From Halogeometricum limi (lineage in GTDB: Archaea; Halobacteriota; Halobacteria; Halobacteriales; Haloferacaceae), in NCBI RefSeq assembly GCF_900115785.1, contig NZ_FOYS01000002.1, forward strand, positions 620,001-684,000: a stretch of 64,000 bases of DNA, in the 5' to 3' direction. The notes under the pieces are model-generated. The model was not told the origin of the DNA. It did no database searches and saw only the letters and a list, made by a program, of their open reading frames with translations. Within the stretch, counting starts at the first letter, position 1. The number at the start of each line of letters is the position of its first letter. Positions 45,198 to 54,700 of this stretch are shown in pieces. Made by a program: the position numbers and the translations under genes.

Positions 45198-47120
45198 CTA
45201 CTTGAAGCGGAACGTCTCGAGGTTCTTCGGCGCGAACGTCCGCATGTTGTAGTTGTGGTACAGCGCCGAGGAGAGGTCCTGTACGGAGCGTTCGTCGCCG
45301 TGGACACAGAGAACCTTCTCGGGGCGTGGGTTCATCGTCTTCACGAAGTTCTCCAGGCCCGCGCGGTCGGCGTGTCCGGAGAACCCGTCGACCGTCTCCA
45401 CGCCCATCTTCAGCGTGAGCGTGTTCGAGCGACCCATGTTGTCGCGGTCGTTGACCGGAATCTCGTCCCAGCCGTTCTGGATACGGCGACCGAGCGTTCC
45501 CTGCGCCTGGTAGCCGACGAAGACGAGGTTCGAGTTCGGGTCGGGGCCGACGTGGCGGAGCCACGACATGATGGGGCCGCCGGTGACCATCCCGGAGGTC
45601 GAGAGGATGATGGCCGGGCCGCCGTCCGCGACGTCTTGGCGTTCCTCTTCGCCGCCGTCGATGTGGTTGAACTCCTCCGCGAGGAACGGGTTCTCGTCCT
45701 CGTGGAAGATGCGGTCGCGCAGGTCGTCGCGGAGGTACTCCGGATACGTCGTGTGGATGGCCGTCGCCTCCCAGATCATACCGTCTAAGTGGACGGGCAT
45801 GCTCGGAATCTTCCCCGACCGCATCGCCTCTTCGAGGACGAGCATGATCTCTTGGGACCGACCGACGGCGAACGCGGGGATGAGGACTTTCCCGCCCTGG
45901 TCGTGCGTCTCGTTGATGACGTCGATGAGCGTCTGTTCGGAGTCCTCCTGGTCGGTCTGGTAGTCGTTCCGACCGCCGTACGTCGACTCCAGAACCAGCG
46001 TCTCGACGCGCGGGAAGTCGTTGACCGCGCCGTTGAACAGGCGGGTGTCCTCGTAGTGGATGTCACCGGAGAACGCCACGTTGTAGAGGCCGTCGCCGAT
46101 GTGGAAGTGCGACACCGCGGAGCCGAGGATGTGACCCGCGTTGTGGAACGTGAGCTTCACGTCGGGCGCGATGTCGGTCACGTCGCCGTATTCGAGGGGG
46201 ATGGTGTGCTTGATGGCTTCGCGGACCATCTCGGACTCGTACGGCGGCGTCCGCCCCTCCTTCGACGCGACGTCGAGGTAGTCGAGGGTGAGAAGTCCCA
46301 TCAGGTCGCGCGACGGTTCCGTCGTGTAGATGGGGCCGTCGTAGCCGTACTTGAACAGCAGGGGGACGAGCGCGGAGTGGTCCAGGTGAGCGTGCGTGAG
46401 GACGACGGCGTCCAGCGAGTTCGCGCCGGAACCGAGCGCTTCGGGCACCTGGAGGTACGGCACGTCGTCGGACCCCGGCTTGTCACCACAGTCGATGAGG
46501 ATGCGCGTCTCGGGCGTCGAGAGGATGAACGAGGCGCGTCCGACCTCGCGACAGCACCCGAGCGTCGAGATGCGGACCCACTCGTCGTCGGACAGTTGCT
46601 GGCGGTGAATCTGCCGACCGACGCGTTCGAGAATCTGGCGACGCTCGTCGCGTTCCTGTTTCAGGAAGTTCCGGACGTTCGAGACCGTCGAGGACTCGAT
46701 GGGCGGCGTGCGGACGACTTCGGGCGTCCAGCCGACTTCTTGGGTAATCTTTCGGAGCGTCGAACCGTGGCGTCCGATGACCATCCCCGGCTTGGCCGCC
46801 TCGATGACGACTTCGCCCGTGTCCTCGTGGAAGTCCAAGTCCGTGACGCCGGCCTCTTCGGGGATGACGCTCATGACCTGCTCTTCTGCTTCGCGCGGAG
46901 GAGAGAGGACTTCCGGCGCGGGACGGACCGTGATTCGTTTCCGGAGTTTGCTCGCGAGCTTCCGGATGAGGTCGCCGTTCTGCGCGAACTTCTTCGGGTC
47001 GCGCGTGTAGACGACGAGTTCGGGCCCCTCGTACTTGACGTCGGAGACGGAGATGTCCGATGGGAGTTCTTTCGTAATCTCTGCTTGCAATTCCTCGAGC
47101 TGCTTGTCTACTGAACTCAT
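45198..47120 (-). CDS. fttA: beta-CASP ribonuclease aCPSF1 / transcription termination factor FttA
   Basis: 640 residues. This archaeal homologue of the eukaryotic cleavage factor CPSF73 cuts nascent RNA at T-rich sites and terminates transcription. Two N-terminal KH-type RNA-binding domains (about 1-145, with GMVIGRHGSTLRKITQEVGW) are followed by a metallo-beta-lactamase domain, with zinc motif LTHAHLDHSALVPLL near residue 245, NAGHILGSAV and FSGDIHYEDTRL, and an inserted beta-CASP part with FAVGRSQEIMLVLEEAM. The end LSSALYHNYNMRTFAPKNLE is the conserved dimer region. All zinc ligands appear intact. Confidence 0.96.
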   Translation of the reverse strand: MSSVDKQLEELQAEITKELPSDISVSDVKYEGPELVVYTRDPKKFAQNGDLIRKLASKLRKRITVRPAPEVLSPPREAEEQVMSVIPEEAGVTDLDFHEDTGEVVIEAAKPGMVIGRHGSTLRKITQEVGWTPEVVRTPPIESSTVSNVRNFLKQERDERRQILERVGRQIHRQQLSDDEWVRISTLGCCREVGRASFILSTPETRILIDCGDKPGSDDVPYLQVPEALGSGANSLDAVVLTHAHLDHSALVPLLFKYGYDGPIYTTEPSRDLMGLLTLDYLDVASKEGRTPPYESEMVREAIKHTIPLEYGDVTDIAPDVKLTFHNAGHILGSAVSHFHIGDGLYNVAFSGDIHYEDTRLFNGAVNDFPRVETLVLESTYGGRNDYQTDQEDSEQTLIDVINETHDQGGKVLIPAFAVGRSQEIMLVLEEAMRSGKIPSMPVHLDGMIWEATAIHTTYPEYLRDDLRDRIFHEDENPFLAEEFNHIDGGEEERQDVADGGPAIILSTSGMVTGGPIMSWLRHVGPDPNSNLVFVGYQAQGTLGRRIQNGWDEIPVNDRDNMGRSNTLTLKMGVETVDGFSGHADRAGLENFVKTMNPRPEKVLCVHGDERSVQDLSSALYHNYNMRTFAPKNLETFRFK

Positions 47121-47387
47121 AAGTGAGTACCACTCGTCCGTGTCGTGACGGACGGTAGCGGAGTCGGGTCACTGCCTCGGGAACCGCTGCCGAACCGCGT
47201 CCGAGGACTCGGCGAACGGACTTCGTCGACGTCAATCGAGAAGACGGCGACTACGGCCGCATGGTCGCATTGGATGTAATCGTGAGAGAGCATAGGTAAC
47301 GGATGCGATCGAATCGCTATCTTCGGCTATCCTGACTGCGGGAAGAGGCAGGGAAAACCCGCTTACTCGGACGTATCCTTGCCGCGG

Positions 47388-47394
47388 TATAAAA
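47388..47394 (+). promoter_or_regulatory. TATA box upstream of the unknown gene at 47436
   Basis: TATAAAA is the closest match to a consensus TATA box seen in the window. Transcription should start near 47417, giving a leader of about 20 bases before the ATG. The rest of the 315-base gap 47121-47435, shared with the divergent aCPSF1 gene, shows no gene. Confidence 0.65.
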
Positions 47395-47435
47395 GCCTTC
47401 GCAAAGTCGAAGCCGTTCGGGGCTGTGAGCGACGT

Positions 47436-47918
47436 ATGGAAGTCACTCCGAGTGTCGTCGAACGAGAGGCTCGTTGGGTCGCAGACCGCGCGTCCGTGGT
47501 CGTCCCACTGCTGAACGAGACGCGAGACAGACTCGGTGCGCTGTTCGACACGGAGGTGGGGACGGTGACCGAGTCGGCGTACCGGGAGGAAGTCGGCGTC
47601 GTCTTCGCGGACGGCGAAGTCGCGGTGAACGTCGCCGGCTACGTCTGTCTCCTCCGGGAGTTAGACGTCGCGGACGACTATCCGGGGTTCGTCGTCGACG
47701 AGATGCTCGGCCGCGAACTCGCCGCGACCATCGCCGGGGGGCAACCGCTGTCGCTCCTCGCGCAGGCGACGTTCCACCTCGCCGACGTGAGGACGCACAC
47801 TACGGGGGTCGCGGGCGCGGACGACTTGGACGCCGCACTCGCCGCCGGGTTCCAGACGCGGCTTCCGGGCTGGGCGTGGCGCGAGGGAGAGAGCCCGTTC
47901 GCCGTCACGCGCGACTAG
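47436..47918 (+). CDS. unknown haloarchaeal protein next to aCPSF1
   Basis: 160 residues, acidic and mostly helical. I do not recognise it. Visible features are RASVVVPLLNETRDRLGALFDTEVG, a beta segment VGVVFADGEVAVNVAGYVC, and LARELAATIAGG-like text written here as LGRELAATIAGGQPLSLLAQATFHLADV. No metal motif or signal peptide. It is driven by a near-consensus TATA box, divergent from aCPSF1. The stop overlaps that of the next gene on the other strand through the shared bases CTAG. Confidence 0.7.
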   Translation: MEVTPSVVEREARWVADRASVVVPLLNETRDRLGALFDTEVGTVTESAYREEVGVVFADGEVAVNVAGYVCLLRELDVADDYPGFVVDEMLGRELAATIAGGQPLSLLAQATFHLADVRTHTTGVAGADDLDAALAAGFQTRLPGWAWREGESPFAVTRD

Positions 47919-48499
47919 AGCCGAAGCCGCTCTCTCGACTCCCGCGGTCTCTCTCGTTCGTCGTCGCGTTCCACGCTGTTCGTCTGCTCTCGCTCCGCGA
48001 TGCGTTCGAGACGGGCGGTGAGACAGCCGGTTCGCTCGTCGGCGCAGGTGACGTTCGTGACGATACCGTTCTCGAACTCGACGAGTGCCGCACGCGGGGT
48101 CCGAACGACCTTCTTCTCGGGGCCGAGTCGCCCCTGACCGACGAGGCGTGTCGTCGCGTCCAGCGACGAGGTGTCACTGTGTTGCCAAGACCAACGCTGC
48201 AGTCGTCCGAGGCGGTCCAGCGTCTCTCTCGGCCGTTCGTCCGCCGGGTAGCCCCCCGAGACGTCGACGAATCGTTCCCACGTCTCGACCGCCGAGGCGT
48301 CCACGTCACCCCGCGCGTCGAGTTCACGCAGGCGCTCTGCGACGCGGTCGAACTCGCCGCGTCCGCCGGTGTGGCTCGCCTCACACCACAACTCGACGCG
48401 CGTGTTCACGGTCTCTGTGTCCGTCTCTTCTCCCGTCGCTTCTCGACTCCACCGTGCCGACCGATGTGTGTCGTGTGCTATCATGTTTGCGCCCTCCAT
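47915..48499 (-). CDS. HTH-domain-like protein, relative of the gene at 1-510
   Basis: 194 residues. NTRVELWCEASH opens the conserved part, followed by VAERLRELDARGDVDASAVETWERFVDV, a middle GRLGPEKKV and VRTPRAALVEFENGIVTNV, the same order as in the protein at 1-510. The last 40 residues are unusually charged (ERDDERERPRESRERLRL). Function unknown. Two starts compete: ATG at 48499, with a TATA-like ATTAGCTACAAA about 28 bases away, and ATG at 48484, which has GGAGG eight bases before it. I favour 48499. Stop shared with the neighbour as CTAG. Confidence 0.72.
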   Translation of the reverse strand: MEGANMIAHDTHRSARWSREATGEETDTETVNTRVELWCEASHTGGRGEFDRVAERLRELDARGDVDASAVETWERFVDVSGGYPADERPRETLDRLGRLQRWSWQHSDTSSLDATTRLVGQGRLGPEKKVVRTPRAALVEFENGIVTNVTCADERTGCLTARLERIAEREQTNSVERDDERERPRESRERLRL

Positions 48500-48634
48500 G
48501 TGACCTACGACGTCCGACGATTTGTAGCTAATCCTTCCTCACATCTGAGTGAACTCTCCGGAGTGCGAATCAGTCACGGCGACGGACACCCGCACGCGAT
48601 GGAGCGCGTCGGGGAGGAGGCGACGCTTCAGGAG

Positions 48635-48640
48635 ATTTAA
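48635..48640 (+). promoter_or_regulatory. TATA box of proS
   Basis: ATTTAA lies 27-32 bases before the proS ATG at 48667, consistent with a leaderless or nearly leaderless transcript. Confidence 0.55.
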
Positions 48641-48666
48641 GGCCGCAGTGCGGTGAAATAGCGGTA

Positions 48667-50133
48667 ATGAGCGACGAACAGGAACTCGGGATAACCGAGT
48701 CCAAGCAGTACAACACCGGCGAGTGGTACGCGGAGGTCGTCCAGAAGGCTGGTCTGGCGAACTACGGTCCCGAAGGGATGAGCGGATTCATCATCACCCG
48801 CCCGCGCGCGTACGCCCTCTGGGAGCGCGTGCAGGGCTTCCTCGACGCGAAGTTCAAAGACACGGGCGTCCAGAACGCCTACTTCCCGGTGTTTATCCCC
48901 GAGAGCTACCTCGAACGCGAGAAAGACATCGTCGAAGGCTTCGACCCCGAGGTGGCGTGGGTCACGCATGCGGGTCAGCAGGAACTCGAAGAGCGCCTCG
49001 CCGTCCGCCCCACCTCCGAGTCCATCATCGCGCCGTACATGGCCCAGTGGGTCCGCAGTCACCGTGACCTCCCCCTGCGAGTGAACCAGTGGTCGTCCGT
49101 CGTCCGGTGGGAGGCGACGGAGACGAAGCCGTTCTTCCGGACGAAAGAGTTCCTCTGGCAGGAGGGCCACACCGCGCACGCGACCGACGACGACGCGTGG
49201 ACGGAGACGATGCTCCGACTCGACCAGTACGAGTCGGTGTACGAGGACCTCCTCGCGATGCCGGTGCTCCGCGGGGCGAAACCCGAACACGACAAGTTCC
49301 CGGGCGCGAAGACGACGACGACCGTCGAGGCCCTCATGCCCGACGGCAAGTCCGTCCAGAGCGCGACGTCGCACCACCTCGGGACGTCGTTCGCCGAGGC
49401 GTTCGACATCACCTACACCGACGAGGGCGAGGACGCTCAGGTCGCACACACCACGTCGTGGGGTCTCTCGTGGCGCGCACTCGGCGCACTCATCATGACC
49501 CACTCCGACGACCAGGGACTCGTTCTCCCGCACACCGTCGCCCCCGAACAAGTCGTCGTCGTCCCCATCTGGCAGGCCGACACCCAAGAGAAAGTGCTCG
49601 ACTACGCCGAGGAGATTACCGAGGAACTCGAATCCGCGGGTGTCCGCGTCCACCTCGACGACCGCGACGAGCGCAATCCCGGCTTCAAGTTCAACGAGTG
49701 GGAACTGAAAGGCGTCCCCGTCCGCTTCGAAATCGGGCCGAACGAAGTCGACGACGACGTGGTGACGGTGGTTCACCGACCCGACGGCGAGTCCCGGGAA
49801 GTCGACCGCGAGAACATCGCCGAGACGGTGCAGGAACAGTTCGACGAGGTGTACGCGAAACTGTACGCCGCCGCCGAGGAGAACCTCGAAGAGAACGTCC
49901 GCGAGGCCGACTCACGCGCGGACATCCTCGGGACCATCGGTCAGCACGGCGGCTACGTGAAAGCGCCGTGGTGCGGCGACGAAGCGTGTGAGACGGAGAT
50001 CAAAGACCAGATAGCCGCCGAAATCGTGATGGTCCCCCTCGACGACGAGGACGCCGAGATTCACGGCGGCGAGACGTGCGCCATCTGCGACGACGACGCC
50101 GAGGAGACGGCCTACTTCGCGAAGTCCTACTGA
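48667..50133 (+). CDS. proS: prolyl-tRNA synthetase
   Basis: 488 residues, the archaeal/eukaryote-like class II form without the bacterial editing insertion. Class II motifs: motif 1 region IITRPRAYALWERVQGFLD, motif 2 VVRWEATETKPFFRTKEFLWQEGH and motif 3 GLSWRALGALIMTHSDDQGL. RPTSES binds proline and ATP. The anticodon-binding domain follows (about 285-390), and the C-terminal zinc domain has CGDEAC and CAICDDDAEETAYFAKSY, ending in the Tyr typical of this form. Start ATG at 48667. Confidence 0.96.
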   Translation: MSDEQELGITESKQYNTGEWYAEVVQKAGLANYGPEGMSGFIITRPRAYALWERVQGFLDAKFKDTGVQNAYFPVFIPESYLEREKDIVEGFDPEVAWVTHAGQQELEERLAVRPTSESIIAPYMAQWVRSHRDLPLRVNQWSSVVRWEATETKPFFRTKEFLWQEGHTAHATDDDAWTETMLRLDQYESVYEDLLAMPVLRGAKPEHDKFPGAKTTTTVEALMPDGKSVQSATSHHLGTSFAEAFDITYTDEGEDAQVAHTTSWGLSWRALGALIMTHSDDQGLVLPHTVAPEQVVVVPIWQADTQEKVLDYAEEITEELESAGVRVHLDDRDERNPGFKFNEWELKGVPVRFEIGPNEVDDDVVTVVHRPDGESREVDRENIAETVQEQFDEVYAKLYAAAEENLEENVREADSRADILGTIGQHGGYVKAPWCGDEACETEIKDQIAAEIVMVPLDDEDAEIHGGETCAICDDDAEETAYFAKSY

Positions 50134-50196
50134 ACGAGCGCGACTCTCTCTTCTCCCGCCGTCTACGATTATACGCACGAGACGCGTACTGGACCT

Positions 50197-51156
50197 ATGC
50201 GAGACGTTAGCGTGGGGTGGGCGGAGGGTGGCGGTGGAACGCTCCAGTCGGCCGCGCGCTCTCGTGGCCGACGACACTGGGAGAACGCGACGAGGAGTCA
50301 GCGAATCGGGTACGGCGTCGGTGCGGTTCTCGTCACGAGCGGACTCGTCCACCTCGGGATACACCTCGCGAGTGGGACGCCGTGGGCCGGCGCGGTCTCG
50401 TGGCGTAAGCCGACGACGTTCGGCCTCTCGTTCGGTGCGACGCTCCTGACGGTGACGTTCCTGCGGACGTTCCTCTCGCGCGTGCCCCGACTCGTCGATG
50501 CGACTCTGGTCGCACTCGCCGTCGCCTGCGCCGGGGAAGTCGCCGGCGCGACCCTCCAGCGGTGGCGGGGTGTCCCCTCGCACTTCAACGAGGCGACGCC
50601 GTTCGACGCCACCGTCTGGACGGCGATGGGGGCGCTCATCGGCGTCGTCGGTCTCTGTATCCTCGTGTTCACCATCGTCTCACTCGTGGGCACCGAGGGG
50701 TCGTCGAGTCTCCGCTTGGCGGTCCGTCTCGCGTTCTTCGCACTGCTGGCCGGGCAGGTCACCGGCGCGGCCATCGTCCAGAACGCAGACACCATGTCTC
50801 CGGACGAACGGTTCGAACGGGCGGCGGTGGTCGAACCGGCGGGCGACCTCAAACTCGTCCACGCCGCCACGCTCCACGCCGCCCAGTTGTTCCCGGCGTT
50901 CGCGCTGGTCGCCGCGACGGTCGACTGGTCCGAGCGACGGCGATTCCGGACGCTCGTGGTCGTCGGCGTGGGCTACGCCGTCGTCTGCGGCGTGTTGGCC
51001 GCGCAGGCGGGCGGCGGCCTGGCCGTGACCGACCTCGGAACCGAGTCGGCCGTCGTCCTCCTCGCCGGCGTCGTCCTCGTCGGCGCGAGCGTCCTGTCGC
51101 TCGCGGGCGCGGTCGCCGGCGGCCAACGACGGTCCGCGAACCGACAGCGAGAGTGA
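50197..51156 (+). CDS. multi-helix membrane protein of unknown function
   Basis: 319 residues with a polar N-terminus of about 35 residues and seven or eight membrane helices. Conserved-looking polar spots inside the membrane part include VSWRKPTTFGLSFG, WRGVPSHFNEATPFDATVW and LKLVHAATLHAAQLFPAFA, with His and Glu that could bind a cofactor or metal. Similar proteins exist in bacteria as hypotheticals. No function assigned. ATG at 50197. Confidence 0.75.
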   Translation: MRDVSVGWAEGGGGTLQSAARSRGRRHWENATRSQRIGYGVGAVLVTSGLVHLGIHLASGTPWAGAVSWRKPTTFGLSFGATLLTVTFLRTFLSRVPRLVDATLVALAVACAGEVAGATLQRWRGVPSHFNEATPFDATVWTAMGALIGVVGLCILVFTIVSLVGTEGSSSLRLAVRLAFFALLAGQVTGAAIVQNADTMSPDERFERAAVVEPAGDLKLVHAATLHAAQLFPAFALVAATVDWSERRRFRTLVVVGVGYAVVCGVLAAQAGGGLAVTDLGTESAVVLLAGVVLVGASVLSLAGAVAGGQRRSANRQRE

Positions 51157-51283
51157 ATCGTCGCGTCGCCGGAGAGTCGGGAGATCGTTCTTTTCGATAT
51201 GTGCTGAAAGACACGAATTCGAGTATCAGAGCGCCTGTGCAGCCAGTAGACCCTTACGAGTGCCGCGAAATAGTTCAGACGCA

Positions 51284-51529
51284 ATGGCACGAAAATTCAG
51301 TGAGGAAGACCGCAACAAAGAAGTCGTCACCGCCGACGGCGACCGAATCGGCACCATCAACGACGTTCGAGACGGCCGTGCGACGGTCGACAGAGACGAC
51401 GACGACGGTGGCATCACTGACAAGATAAAAGACATGCTCGGTTGGGACGACGACGACTCCAACGAACTGGACAGCGACCACGTCGACTCCTACGACGACG
51501 ACCGAGTCCGACTCCGACGCCACCACTGA
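51284..51529 (+). CDS. small acidic PRC-barrel-like protein
   Basis: 81 residues. EVVTADGDRIGTINDVRDGRATVD is the beta pattern of a PRC-barrel half, followed by an acidic helix DKIKDMLGW and a C-terminal VDSYDDDRVRLRRHH that completes the barrel strand. Such haloarchaeal proteins are numerous; binding partners unknown. ATG at 51284 is chosen (MARKFSEEDRN) over one 24 bases earlier. Confidence 0.75.
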   Translation: MARKFSEEDRNKEVVTADGDRIGTINDVRDGRATVDRDDDDGGITDKIKDMLGWDDDDSNELDSDHVDSYDDDRVRLRRHH

Positions 51530-51619
51530 AACCGCCGACCGGTCCCCGTCTTCGCTTTTTTCTGTCGTCCGTCGCCTCCCCCCGAGAGATTCGTCTCCAC
51601 CACGTGAGAGAAATACTAC

Positions 51620-51642
51620 CACATTATATCTCCTAATATGTG
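51620..51642. promoter_or_regulatory. inverted repeat upstream of gltB, possible operator
   Basis: CACAT (51620-51624) and ATGTG (51638-51642) form a 23-base imperfect palindrome with AT-rich centre, 34 bases upstream of the gltB TATA box. The location and symmetry fit an activator site for a dimeric regulator, for example nitrogen control, but no regulator is identified. Confidence 0.4.
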
Positions 51643-51675
51643 ATAAACAAGCCCTTATGCTTTCAGGATAACGAG

Positions 51676-51681
51676 TTTAAA
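51676..51681 (+). promoter_or_regulatory. TATA box of gltB
   Basis: TTTAAA, a perfect haloarchaeal TATA core, lies 23-28 bases before the ATG at 51704, which supports that ATG over the in-frame GTG at 51695. Confidence 0.6.
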
Positions 51682-51703
51682 GGGGCAGTTCGAGGTGAGA
51701 CAC

Positions 51704-54700
51704 ATGACCAAGCCACATAGAGACACCCCTGCGCAGTCGGACGGCCTCGCCGACCCGACCGACGAGCGCTCGAACTGCGGGGTCGGAGCCGTAATCGACC
51801 TCGACGGGGGAACCAGCCACGAAACTATCGCGGACGGACTCGAACTCCTCGTCAACCTCGAACACCGCGGGACGACCGGTGCGGAGGAAGACACGGGCGA
51901 CGGTGCGGGTATCATGATCCAGCGACCGGACGGGTTCTTCGACGCCGTCGTCGACGTGGAACTCCCCGAGGAGTACGCCGTCGGGTCGGTGTTCATGCCG
52001 ACCGACGAGGCGGCACGAGAGACGCTCGTCGACGTGTTCGAGCGAGAACTCGCCGCCAACGGCCTCGACGTCCTCGCGTGGCGCGACGTTCCCACGGACA
52101 ACTCGGACCTCGGCCAGACCGCACTCGACTCGGAACCGGACGTCTGGCAGGCGTTCGTCGTCCCCGCAACGAAGATGGACGACGACGAGTTCGACCGTGC
52201 GCTGTACGTCGGCCGTCGCGCCGTCGAGAACGCCGTCGACGAACTCGACGCGAAGGAGGCGGCGCGGTTCTACGTCTGTTCGCTCTCGCGGAAGACGCTC
52301 GTCTACAAGGGCCTCTTGAAGGGCGAGCAACTCGCCGACTACTACCCCGACTTACAGGACGAGCGACTCCAGACGACGTTCACGCTCGTCCACGAACGCT
52401 TCTCGACGAACACCCTGGGCGCGTGGCACCTCGCGCACCCGTACCGCAACATCGTCCACAACGGCGAGATAAACACCATCCGGGGCAACGTCAACTGGAT
52501 GCGCGCGCGGGAGACGGACATCCAACATCCGGCCTTCGGCGACGATATCGAGAAGATCAAACCCATCACGAAGGCGGACCAGTCCGACACGGCGTCCGTC
52601 GACGACGCCGTCGAACTCCTGTTGCAGGGCGGCCGCGACCTGCCGCACGTCCTTCGGATGCTCATCCCCGAGGCGTACCGCGACGACGAGGCGATGGCCC
52701 CCGAACGGCGCGAGTGGTACGACTACCACGCCTCGCTGGTCGAACCGTGGGACGGTCCCGCCCTCGTCACCGCCACGGACGGTGACCGCGTGGCGGCCGT
52801 CCTCGACCGAAACGGCCTGCGTCCGTGCCGCTACGACGTGACGACGGACAACCGCCTCATCATGGCCTCCGAAGTCGGCGCACTCGACACGGACCCCTCG
52901 GAGATTCGCGAACGCGGCCGTCTGCAACCCGGCCAACTGTTCGTCGCCGACCCCGAGGAGGGACGGGTCGTCCCCGACGAAGAGGTGTTCGACTCGCTGA
53001 CCGACGAGAAGTACGGCGAGTGGGTCAGAGAGGAGCAATCGCAGTTGGACGAACTGGCGGACGAAGACGACTACGCGCCGCGCGGCGTCGTCGACGACTT
53101 ACGCGCCAGACAGGCGGCCTTCGGCTACACGCAGGACCAACTGAACCACCTCATCGAACCGATGGCCGAACAGGGCAAAGACCCCGTCGGGTCGATGGGC
53201 GACGACACGCCGCTGTCGGTCCTCTCGGACTTCGACCGACCGCTCTTCACCTACTTCAAGCAGTTGTTCGCACAGGTGACGAACCCGCCGCTCGACTACA
53301 TCCGCGAGGAACTCGTCACGTCTCTGGAGTCCCGTCTCGGTGCCCAGCGGAACCTCCTCGACGAGACGCCCGAACACGCCCGCCAACTCGTCCTCGACTC
53401 GCCCGTCGTCTCCGACGCCGAGACGGAGGCGATAAAGGAACTCGACGGCCGGATGCGGTCCGCCGTCGTCGACACCACGTTCGAGACGGACACGTCGCTG
53501 CGCGACGCCGTCGAGCGCGTCCGAGCGGACGCGAAGGCCGCCATCGAGGACGGCGCGGACGTCGTCGTCCTCTCGGACCGGAACCTCGGCCCCGAACGCG
53601 CCGCCGTCCCGAGTCTGCTCGCGACCGGTGCGGTCCACCACAGTCTCGTCCGGAACGGCCTGCGCAACCACGCGGGCCTCGTCGTGGAGTCGGGCGAACC
53701 GAGCGAAGTCCACCACGTCGCCACGCTCGTCGGCTACGGCGCGGGCGCGGTGAACCCCTACCTCGCCTACCAGACCATCGGCGACATCGTCGCCGGACCG
53801 GACGGCGCGGACGAGGACGACGCCATCGCGGCCTACACGAAGGCGCTCGAAGACGGCCTGCTGAAGACGATGGCGAAGATGGGTATCTCCACCGTCGCCT
53901 CCTACCAGGGGGCGCAGATATTCGAGGCGGTCGGCCTCGACTCGGACTTCGTCGCCGAGTACTTCGAGGGGACCGAGATTCGGACCGAGGGTATCGACAT
54001 CGGGGTGATAGAACAGGACCTCCTGACCCGCCACGCCGTCGCCTACGGCGCGGACCCCGAACTCGAACACCAGGGCGAGTACGAACACCGCTCCAGCGGC
54101 ATCCACCACCAGTGGAACCCGAAGACGGTCGGAACGCTCCAACAGGCGGTACGCTCGGGCAACTACGAGAAGTACGAGGAGTTCGCCGAGTTGGTCAACG
54201 ACCAGTCGGAGGAACTCCAGACGCTTCGCGGCCTCCTGGAGTTCGACTCCGACCGCGACCCGGTCGACATCGACGACGTCGAACCCGTCGAGGACATCGT
54301 CAAACGGTTCTCGACGGCCGCGATGTCGCTCGGGAGCCTCTCGCCGGAAGCCCACGAGAACAACTCCATCGCGATGAACCGCATCGGCGGGAAGTCCAAC
54401 TCCGGCGAGGGCGGCGAACCGCCGGAGCGCTTCGGCACCGAGAAGGAGTGTAACGTAAAGCAGGTGGCGTCGGGTCGGTTCGGCGTCACCAGCCACTACC
54501 TCTCCTCGGCCGAGGAGATTCAGATCAAGATGGCGCAGGGGTCGAAACCCGGCGAGGGCGGCCACCTGCCCGGCATGAAGGTCAACGAGATGATAGCGCA
54601 CGTCCGCTTCGCGACGCCGGGCGTCGGCCTCATCTCGCCGCCGCCGCTGCACGACATCTACTCCATCGAGGACCTGAAACAGCTCATCCACGACCTGAAG

